Source: an uncultured Bacteroidota bacterium (GTDB lineage: Bacteria > Bacteroidota > Bacteroidia > Bacteroidales > 4484-276). From it: a stretch of 10,245 nucleotides of DNA. The stretch spans positions 1 to 10,245 of the forward strand of contig CAIYZW010001042.1 in the NCBI GenBank assembly GCA_903930725.1, in the 5' to 3' direction. The translations under genes were made by a program, and so were the position numbers. The notes under the pieces were generated by a model. That model was not told the origin of the DNA and did no database searches. It saw only the letters and a list, made by a program, of their open reading frames with translations. Below are positions 1 through 6,003 of this stretch, piece after piece (positions within the stretch are counted from its first letter, which is position 1; each line of letters begins with the position of its first letter).

Positions 1-1
1 C

Positions 2-2395
2 TTGGCAAGATTAATTCTTAGAAGACGATACTGGAATCTGGCGGTCATCGCACTAACGACAATTTTTATGGGCTACATGGCCACAAAAGTTAAGATGTCG
101 TACGAAATGACCCCTATTTTACCAGCATCCGACTCCACCAGCATTGACTATCAGAATTTTAAAAAAATGTTCGGGCAGGATGGAAGTGTGCTTTTTATTG
201 GCGTGCAGGATTCCAACATTTACCAACTCGAGAAATTTAACAACTGGTACGACCTTACCAAACAGGTGAAAGATATCGAAGGTGTGCAGGAAGTTGTTTC
301 GGTATCCAAACTTTACCAGCTCAAAAAAAACGACAGTACCAAAAAATTTGATTTCCTTCCTGTTTTTGATAAAAAACCTCAAACTCAGCACGAACTCGAT
401 AGCCTGATGGGTGTGGTTTTATCGCTCCCGTTTTATGAGGGGCTGCTGTTTACCAAAAACGATCATGTAACTATGATGATGGTTACACTTGATAAACAGG
501 TACTTAATACAAAAAAGAGGGTTCAGTTAATTAACGACATCCGGCTTGCCGGCGACAGTTTTGCCTCAAAAAACAAGGTCGAATTGCATTATTCGGGATT
601 GCCTTACATCAGGACGGTTACAGCCAAAAAGGTTGAAGATGAGCTGAAATTTTTCGTGTTGATGGCTCTGCTGGTAGCCTCGGTACTTTTGATGATATTT
701 TTCAAAAATATCAAAATTGTGGTCGTCACCATGACGATTGTTGTGATAAACGTAGTGTGGGTTTTGGGACTGATTTCACTGTTGGGCTATAAAATAACGA
801 TGCTCACAGGCATTTTGCCCCCGCTGCTCATCGTAATCGTCGTCGAAAATTGTATTTTCCTGCTCAATAAATATCACACCGAAATTAACAAACACGGCAA
901 TAAAATCCGTGCTTTAACGCGTGTTGTGATTTATATCGGCAACGCAAATTTGCTTACAAATGCTGTAACTGCCTCGGGTTTTGTGGCTTTCACCATTACC
1001 GGCAACCAGCTTTTAACTGAATTTGGGATTGTGGCTTCCATCAGCATTTTGGTCGCCAATTTTATGACACTTTTCCTTATCCCGATTTTCTTTAGCTTCC
1101 TTAAACCGCCACATTCAGGCCATACGAGTCATCTCGAAAAAGGTGTGGTAAACAGCATCGTAAACCGAAGCGTTTATATTGTTCAAAATCATCGTACAGT
1201 AATTTACATTGCGGCTGTTGCCCTTGTTTTTATTGGGATTTACGGCATTTCGAAACTAAAAACCACCGGCAACATTGTTGATGATATTCCAAAACGCGAC
1301 CCACTTTATGTTGATCTGATGTTTTTTGAAAAACATTTTAACGGGGTGATGCCTTTTGAAATTTCGATTGATACACGCAAAAAAAGAGGTGTGTTGCAAC
1401 TTTCGAACATCGAAAAAATTGACGAATTGCAGCAGGTGCTTGCAAAATACCCTGAACTATCGCGACCGCTTTCGGTTACAGAGGTTGTAAAATTTGCCAA
1501 ACAGGCATTTTATAATGGCGACGAAAAAAGATATTCCTTGCCTAATAATCAGGAAAAGAATTTTATCCTTAAATACGTGCCACAGTTGGAAAATGGCGGT
1601 AAAAAAAATGTGTTGAGCAGTTTTGTTGATTCAAATATGCAGGTTACGCGCATCAGCGTGCAAATGGCCAACATTGGCACCAAAGACATCCAGCGGATAA
1701 AAGATGATCTTGCTCCAAAAATTGATTCCATTTTCCCACCAGATAAATACGATGTAATTTTAACAGGAACCAGTGTGGTTTTTCTTAAAGGAACCAACTA
1801 CCTGATTAATAATCTGCTCGAAAGTCTTGTCCTGGCCATCATCCTCATTGCAGCCCTGATGGCGATTTTATTTACTTCGGCCAGGATGATCATTATTTCG
1901 ATAGCTCCCAACATCCTGCCTCAAATTTTAACTGCAGCCATGATGGGTTTTCTGGCTATTTCGATAAAACCTTCGACAGTGCTCATTTTCAGTATTGCAC
2001 TTGGGATTTCGGTTGACAACGCCATCCAGTTTCTTTCGCGGTACAGGCTGCAACTCAGGTTGAGCAACTGGAATATTAAATCCTCGGTTTTGCAGGCATT
2101 GCGCGAAACCGGTTTTAGCATGATTTATTCGTCGGTGGTGCTGGTTTTTGGTTTTGGAATTTTTATTTTGTCCTCGTTTGGCGGAACCCAGGCATTGGGC
2201 TATCTCATTGCTTTTACGCTGCTGGTGGCCTTGCTGAGTAATTTGTTTATCCTTCCTGCGCTCTTGTTAACGATGGATAAGATGATCACAACCAAAAAAT
2301 TTGAAGAACCATTGCTCGAGATTTTTGATGAAGAAATTGATATTGAGTTAGATGAACTTAAAATTGAAGAATCTGACACAAGAGGTTCGGCGTAG
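2..2395 (+). CDS. RND/MMPL-family exporter, 5' end outside window
   Basis: Predicted inner-membrane RND-superfamily transporter of the MMPL (HAE3-like) type, which uses the proton gradient to move hydrophobic or lipid-like substrates; the substrate cannot be read from sequence. The 797 visible residues show the two-fold RND plan: TM1 near 11-29, a periplasmic loop to about 210, a membrane bundle at about 214-366, TM7 near 398-416, a second periplasmic domain to about 600, and a final bundle at 603-757. TM4 carries ENCIFLLNKYH (E282, N283); the equivalent second-half helix has GISVDNAIQFLSRYR, with D672 the likely proton-relay acid. The C-terminus (768-797) is acidic and cytoplasmic. The frame is open to the left edge. 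The TTG at base 2 is probably an internal leucine (homologues carry residues before the ARLILRRR-like segment), so a few N-terminal codons are missing. Family assignment is firm; the cargo is unknown. Confidence 0.9.
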   Translation: MARLILRRRYWNLAVIALTTIFMGYMATKVKMSYEMTPILPASDSTSIDYQNFKKMFGQDGSVLFIGVQDSNIYQLEKFNNWYDLTKQVKDIEGVQEVVSVSKLYQLKKNDSTKKFDFLPVFDKKPQTQHELDSLMGVVLSLPFYEGLLFTKNDHVTMMMVTLDKQVLNTKKRVQLINDIRLAGDSFASKNKVELHYSGLPYIRTVTAKKVEDELKFFVLMALLVASVLLMIFFKNIKIVVVTMTIVVINVVWVLGLISLLGYKITMLTGILPPLLIVIVVENCIFLLNKYHTEINKHGNKIRALTRVVIYIGNANLLTNAVTASGFVAFTITGNQLLTEFGIVASISILVANFMTLFLIPIFFSFLKPPHSGHTSHLEKGVVNSIVNRSVYIVQNHRTVIYIAAVALVFIGIYGISKLKTTGNIVDDIPKRDPLYVDLMFFEKHFNGVMPFEISIDTRKKRGVLQLSNIEKIDELQQVLAKYPELSRPLSVTEVVKFAKQAFYNGDEKRYSLPNNQEKNFILKYVPQLENGGKKNVLSSFVDSNMQVTRISVQMANIGTKDIQRIKDDLAPKIDSIFPPDKYDVILTGTSVVFLKGTNYLINNLLESLVLAIILIAALMAILFTSARMIIISIAPNILPQILTAAMMGFLAISIKPSTVLIFSIALGISVDNAIQFLSRYRLQLRLSNWNIKSSVLQALRETGFSMIYSSVVLVFGFGIFILSSFGGTQALGYLIAFTLLVALLSNLFILPALLLTMDKMITTKKFEEPLLEIFDEEIDIELDELKIEESDTRGSA

Positions 2396-2402
2396 TTGAC
2401 AT

Positions 2403-2542
2403 AAGAAGTGGGCAGTAGGCAGTGGGCGGTCAGCAGTGGGGGTTGCAAATAGGCAGCAAATATTAGTATCGAAAATTGTCAACTGGAAACTGTTCACTGA
2501 TCACTGCCAACTGGCAACTGCCAACTGGTAACTGGCGACTTT
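2403..2542. repeat. two inverted tracts of degenerate 7-base repeats
   Basis: The 183-base gap between the exporter and rfbA is mostly two repeat tracts with a period of exactly 7 bases. The left tract (2403-2444) reads AAGAAGT, GGGCAGT, AGGCAGT, GGGCGGT, CAGCAGT, GGGGGTT, with a further AGGCAGC at 2451. The right tract (2480-2535) reads CAACTGG, AAACTGT, TCACTGA, TCACTGC, CAACTGG, CAACTGC, CAACTGG, TAACTGG, then a decayed unit. The cores are complementary (GGCAGT against ACTGCC), so the tracts can pair as a hairpin around a loop of about 30 bases. Similar short-period intergenic tracts are familiar from Bacteroidota genomes, and heptamer repeats (STRR) are described in cyanobacteria. Function is unknown; termination for the exporter or a mutable spacer are possibilities. 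No TAnnTTTG promoter was found here for rfbA. Confidence 0.8.
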
Positions 2543-2578
2543 AATAATAACAAACCAAATAACTAAAAATAAATCGCA

Positions 2579-3442
2579 ATGAAAGGTATAATTCTGGCAG
2601 GCGGTTCAGGCACAAGGTTGCACCCGCTCACGTTGGCCATCAGCAAGCAGTTGATGCCAATTTACGATAAACCAATGGTTTATTACCCGCTTTCGGTGTT
2701 GATGATGGCGGGAATTAAGGATGTTTTAATCATTTCGACACCACACGATTTGCCAAGTTTTGAAAAATTGCTTGGCGATGGATCACAACTGGGATGTAAT
2801 TTCAGTTACAAAGTGCAGCACAACCCCAATGGACTGGCGCAGGCATTTGTGCTTGGCGAAGAGTTTATTGGCCGCGAAAAAGCTGCTTTAGTCCTGGGCG
2901 ACAACATTTTTTATGGAACCGGCCTTCAGAAAATATTACAGGACAACAACGATCCCGAAGGCGGCGTAGTTTTTGCCTATCATGTTTCTGACCCCGAAAG
3001 ATATGGCGTGGTCGAATTCGACGAAAACCAGAATGCCATCTCCATCGAGGAAAAACCTAAAGTTCCGAAGTCGAATTTTGCGGTACCAGGCCTTTATTTT
3101 TACGATAATTCGGTGGTTGAAGTGGCCAAAAACATCCAACCAAGCGCCCGGGGCGAGTACGAAATTACCGATGTAAACCGCTATTATCTCGAACAGGGAA
3201 AATTAAAAGTCGGTATTTTAAGCCGTGGAACCGCCTGGCTCGACACCGGTACTTTTGAATCGCTATTGCAGGCTTCGCAATTTGTAGAAGTTATCGAACA
3301 CCGGCAGGGATTAAAGATTGGCTGCATCGAAGAAATAGCTTATCGCATGAAATTTATTGACGATGCCAAATTAGAGGAAATCGCACAGCCATTGATGAAA
3401 AGCGGCTATGGCGTTTATTTGATGAAACTTCTTAAAAAGTAG
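2579..3442 (+). CDS. rfbA: glucose-1-phosphate thymidylyltransferase (RmlA/RfbA)
   Basis: Cytoplasmic enzyme joining dTTP and glucose-1-phosphate to give dTDP-glucose and pyrophosphate, the first step to dTDP-L-rhamnose and other dTDP-sugars of O-antigen, capsule or glycoprotein glycans. At 287 residues it has the usual length of the short RmlA class. Visible landmarks are the nucleotide-binding loop GGSGTRL (8-14), the KQLMPIYDKPM segment (23-33), VLGDN with metal ligand D108, EEKP (157-160), GEYEITDVN (192-200) and AWLDTGT, with D222 the second metal ligand. The ATG follows an AT-rich stretch without a Shine-Dalgarno, as usual in this phylum. No rfbB, rfbC or rfbD lies beside it in the window, so the rest of the pathway must be elsewhere. 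A strong hairpin follows the stop, so it is probably transcribed alone. Confidence 0.97.
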   Translation: MKGIILAGGSGTRLHPLTLAISKQLMPIYDKPMVYYPLSVLMMAGIKDVLIISTPHDLPSFEKLLGDGSQLGCNFSYKVQHNPNGLAQAFVLGEEFIGREKAALVLGDNIFYGTGLQKILQDNNDPEGGVVFAYHVSDPERYGVVEFDENQNAISIEEKPKVPKSNFAVPGLYFYDNSVVEVAKNIQPSARGEYEITDVNRYYLEQGKLKVGILSRGTAWLDTGTFESLLQASQFVEVIEHRQGLKIGCIEEIAYRMKFIDDAKLEEIAQPLMKSGYGVYLMKLLKK

Positions 3443-3468
3443 GTTTAAAAGCCAAAACGTAATTTCCA

Positions 3469-3510
3469 AAACCTGACTGGTTTTTAAAACCGGTCAGGTT
3501 TATTTTACTT
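3469..3510 (+). terminator. hairpin terminator after rfbA
   Basis: AAACCTGACTGGTTTT (3469-3484) pairs with AAAACCGGTCAGGTTT (3486-3501) as a 16-bp stem with a single G-U wobble, followed by T-rich TTTATTTTACTT. It starts 27 bases after the rfbA stop and ends shortly before the next start codon, so it should uncouple the two genes. The AAACC..GGTTT make-up resembles the palindrome at 8466-8498. Confidence 0.8.
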
Positions 3511-3524
3511 CCCAAATTATTTCC

Positions 3525-4499
3525 ATGGAAAATTTTAACAATTATCTTAAAATAATTAACGAGGCCATTGCCAGAATCGCCCTGACCAGGCAGCCCGAAA
3601 ATCTCTATCAGCCCATCGCTTACTCGCTCGAAATGGGAGGCAAAAGACTTCGGCCAATTCTGACACTTGCGGCCTGCGACCTTTTTGGCGGCAACATCAA
3701 CCAAGCCATTGATGCAGCGGTCGGGATCGAAATTTTCCATAACTTCACCTTAGTTCACGACGACATCATGGACGATGCGCCATTGAGACGAGGATCGAAA
3801 ACCGTTTACAAAAAATGGAACTCTAATATTGCCATACTTTCCGGCGACACCATGTTTGCCATTGCCCTCCAACAACTTACACACACCAACCATCCAAAAT
3901 TAAAAGAAATCATCAGCGTTTTTGTGCAAACAGCCATCGAAGTTTGTGAAGGCCAGCAGTTTGACATGGATTTTGAGAGCCGTTCGGATGTTTCGATTGC
4001 TGAATATCTCGAGATGATCCGGTTAAAAACTGCCGTTTTGCTTGGCGCCAGCCTCAAAATCGGTGCTTTGCTGGCCAATGCCGGCGAGGATCAAACCAGG
4101 CTGATGTATGATTTTGGAATTAATGCGGGCATCGCTTTTCAGTTAAAGGACGATTGGCTCGATGCTTTTGGCGACCAGGCAAAATTTGGAAAAAGTATTG
4201 GTGGCGATATCCTTGCCAACAAAAAAACCTACCTCTATCTTAAATGCCTCCAAATGGCCAGTTCCGCTGACCGTGAGATACTTCAAAATCTTTTTCAAAT
4301 CTCGCAAAGTGACGAAAACGCCAAGGTGAGGAGCGTGCTGGAATTGTTTAATAAATATCAGATTAAAGAAGCAGCAACTCTGGAAATGGAAAAATTCTTC
4401 CAAAAATCCATTCAATCAATCAACCAGGTGGTGGCACCGGCCGATAAAAAAGAAGCACTGACCGGGTTTGCCGAAATGCTTTATAAAAGGGATAAATAA
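3525..4499 (+). CDS. polyprenyl diphosphate synthase (trans-prenyltransferase)
   Basis: Head-to-tail isoprenyl diphosphate synthase that condenses isopentenyl diphosphate with an allylic primer to build C15-C20 or longer chains for quinones and other lipids; cytoplasmic. The 324 residues carry all family marks: GGKRLRP (38-44, substrate binding), the first aspartate-rich motif LVHDDIMDDAPLRRG (D79, D80, D83), KTA around 168-170, and the second aspartate-rich motif FQLKDDWLD (D209, D210, D213) followed by GKSIGGDI. The fifth residue before the first DD is F74, an aromatic at the site known to help limit chain length. This suggests, but does not prove, a short-chain (FPP/GGPP) rather than octaprenyl product. 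The start ATG lies 24 bases after the rfbA terminator stem, and a strong hairpin follows the stop directly. The product length is the main uncertainty; no gene symbol is assigned for that reason. Confidence 0.93.
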   Translation: MENFNNYLKIINEAIARIALTRQPENLYQPIAYSLEMGGKRLRPILTLAACDLFGGNINQAIDAAVGIEIFHNFTLVHDDIMDDAPLRRGSKTVYKKWNSNIAILSGDTMFAIALQQLTHTNHPKLKEIISVFVQTAIEVCEGQQFDMDFESRSDVSIAEYLEMIRLKTAVLLGASLKIGALLANAGEDQTRLMYDFGINAGIAFQLKDDWLDAFGDQAKFGKSIGGDILANKKTYLYLKCLQMASSADREILQNLFQISQSDENAKVRSVLELFNKYQIKEAATLEMEKFFQKSIQSINQVVAPADKKEALTGFAEMLYKRDK

Positions 4500-4529
4500 A
4501 AAGAGCAGGTTTTAACGACCTGCTCTTTT
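4499..4529. terminator. bidirectional terminator between convergent genes
   Basis: AAAAGAGCAGGT (4499-4510) pairs perfectly with ACCTGCTCTTTT (4518-4529) around a 7-base loop. The stem has A-rich and T-rich flanks, so it gives a U-tract in both directions. It sits between the polyprenyl synthase on the + strand, whose stop codon it touches, and the RRM gene on the minus strand, whose stop lies about 17 bases away. Confidence 0.9.
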
Positions 4530-4546
4530 AATCACCACACAGAAAA

Positions 4547-4840
4547 TTAGTATTTCTTAGGTGGTCTGCGGTTTCCAGTAAACCTACGTTCTTCGGTTTT
4601 GCGCTCTTCAGCGACTTTTACAACCAAATTCCTACCGTCAGCTTCCGAATTGTTCAATGCATTAATTGCAGCATTGGCTTCGTCAGCATTGGCCATTTCA
4701 ACAAAACCAAATCCTTTTGAACGACCGGTACTGCGGTCGTTGATAATCTTTGCTGATTCGACCTCACCGTAAGCTTCAAAAATTTCTCGTAATTCCTCAT
4801 CCTGAACCTTGAAATTCAGGTTTGCAACAAAAATGTTCAT
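4547..4840 (-). CDS. single-RRM RNA-binding protein
   Basis: Small (97-residue) RNA-binding protein made of one RNA recognition motif and a short basic tail. RNP2 is seen as IFVANL (3-8) and RNP1 as KGFGFVEM (42-49); the stacking aromatics F4, F44 and F46 are in place. The beta-alpha-beta-beta-alpha-beta order fills residues 1-78. The tail (79-97) is rich in Arg, Lys and Pro and ends RRPPKKY. Proteins of this type are common and often multicopy in Bacteroidota and Cyanobacteria; those studied in Bacteroides act as global post-transcriptional regulators. Its targets here cannot be inferred. It has its own probable promoter and a leader of about 115 bases. It faces the polyprenyl synthase tail-to-tail and shares its terminator. 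Confidence 0.93.
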   Translation of the reverse strand: MNIFVANLNFKVQDEELREIFEAYGEVESAKIINDRSTGRSKGFGFVEMANADEANAAINALNNSEADGRNLVVKVAEERKTEERRFTGNRRPPKKY

Positions 4841-4960
4841 AATAAAAAAATAACTGATTAATGAAAATTGATTATTTGAAATAAGAGCCGATGAAAAAGA
4901 AATTATCGGGAGAATGTTTAGTTTTCATAATTATTCCTGATTCAAATATCTCTTATCATG

Positions 4961-4968
4961 CAAAAGTA
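4961..4968 (-). promoter_or_regulatory. probable -7 element (TAnnTTTG) and long leader of RRM gene
   Basis: On the minus strand the sequence TACTTTTG matches the Bacteroidota -7 consensus TAnnTTTG exactly; no good TTTG was seen at about -33. Transcription would start near 4955, leaving an untranslated leader of about 115 bases (4841-4955). The leader is AT-rich and contains a short hairpin, CCGAT/ATCGG, near 4889-4912. Such a long leader suggests post-transcriptional control, perhaps by temperature or by the protein itself; this is inference. Confidence 0.45.
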
Positions 4969-5047
4969 GGAAAAATTAAATATGAAGAGGTTTGTGAAAA
5001 TATTTTTTATTGAAACCCTTTTTGGCGGATATTCTTCTAAACCTTTG

Positions 5048-5082
5048 TAAAACAGTAGCCTTCTGACTTTTAAGAAAACTAC
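5048..5082 (-). terminator. hairpin terminator after mscS-like gene
   Basis: Read on the minus strand, GTAGTTTTCT (5082-5073) pairs with AGAAGGCTAC (5064-5055) through ten base pairs, two of them G-U, around an 8-base loop. TGTTTTAC follows. The hairpin lies about 12 bases after the MscS stop codon and ahead of the RRM promoter, so it probably ends the ABC-F/MscS transcript. Confidence 0.55.
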
Positions 5083-5094
5083 CTGATGAAGTAT

Positions 5095-6000
5095 TTATTC
5101 AACCGTAGGTTTTCCGGGTTTTGCCGATGACATGATTCCGGCGATTTTTTCGCCTCCGGAACTTCCAAAATCCAAAGTACGGATCGGGAACGGAATGGTG
5201 ATGCCGTTTTTATCAAAAGCTTTTTTAATGGCAATGATGGCATTACTTTTAGTTTGCTGATAATGTTTATCGCTTAAATTTTCGATCCAAAACCTAAGCA
5301 TCAAATTGATCGAACTCGAATCGTATTCCTTAAAATACACCTCAATATCCTCGGTTTTGAGATGTTCGACCTGATTGGAAATAGTTTCTTTAACAACCTG
5401 TTCTACCTTTTCGAGGTTGTCGTGGTACGAAACGCCAACGTTTATCACCAAAGCACGTTTTGTGGTGGAACTTATATTTTTAAAGGTTTCGTTTACGATA
5501 AAATCGTTTGGCAAAATCACCAGTTCGCCAGTGGTGAGGCGCAATTCCGACACCCTGATGCCGATGTGCTCGATGGTACCGTAAAAGCCGTTGGTTTCAA
5601 CTCTGTCGCCAATATTGTAATATTTACGATACGACATGATAAATCCCGAAACTGTATTTTTGATGGGATTCTGAAAAGCGAGACCCAGCGCCAGACCCAA
5701 AACTCCGGCACCTGCAAGTATTGATGTTACAGCTTTATCTAAGTGAAGAATGCTCAAAGCAAGAACGAACCCCGTTAAGAGCAGCGAATAATGAATAACG
5801 CCCGTGATAAAATTATTGATGGGCAGATTTGCGGTAAACCTGCCAATAACTTTATGCGACAGTTTGCGGATATTCCGGGCAAAAACAAACATCAAAACGA
5901 TGATAATGGCTGCCACGAAAAGGTTTGGCAGCAAAAGAATGATCTGATTGAACCAATTGGTCAATTTTTCGACTAATAGATTAAAGGCATTTTCCATCAT
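5095..6000 (-). CDS. small-conductance mechanosensitive channel, MscS family
   Basis: Inner-membrane channel that opens under membrane tension and releases solutes during hypo-osmotic shock. The 301 residues fit the minimal three-helix MscS plan: TM1 about 19-41, TM2 about 65-85, and pore helix TM3 with the Gly/Ala-rich GAGVLGLALGLAFQ (97-110), kinked into NPIKNTVSGF. The cytoplasmic beta domain begins with the GDRVETNGFYGTIEHIGIR stretch (131-149), and ELVILPNDFIVNETFKN (159-175) is a family signature. The C-terminal alpha/beta domain ends at PFPIRTLDF (270-278), followed by a short Gly/Ser/Lys tail. It begins 3 bases after the ABC-F stop codon, so the two are almost certainly cotranscribed. 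Two adjacent ATG codons (MM) make the start uncertain by one residue. There is no link in known function between the partners. Confidence 0.95.
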   Translation of the reverse strand: MMENAFNLLVEKLTNWFNQIILLLPNLFVAAIIIVLMFVFARNIRKLSHKVIGRFTANLPINNFITGVIHYSLLLTGFVLALSILHLDKAVTSILAGAGVLGLALGLAFQNPIKNTVSGFIMSYRKYYNIGDRVETNGFYGTIEHIGIRVSELRLTTGELVILPNDFIVNETFKNISSTTKRALVINVGVSYHDNLEKVEQVVKETISNQVEHLKTEDIEVYFKEYDSSSINLMLRFWIENLSDKHYQQTKSNAIIAIKKAFDKNGITIPFPIRTLDFGSSGGEKIAGIMSSAKPGKPTVE

Positions 6001-6003
6001 AAA

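Noticed and set aside
2200..2448. Minus-strand open frame of 82 codons crossing the exporter 3' end
   Set aside because: It lies antisense to a firm membrane-protein gene, and its first residues are a translation of the heptamer repeat.
2403..2542. Possible CRISPR-like array
   Set aside because: The period is 7 bases with no spacers, and the two tracts are inverted to each other.
5362..5724. Plus-strand frame of 120 codons inside the MscS gene
   Set aside because: It is antisense to a well-defined MscS domain and has no recognisable features.
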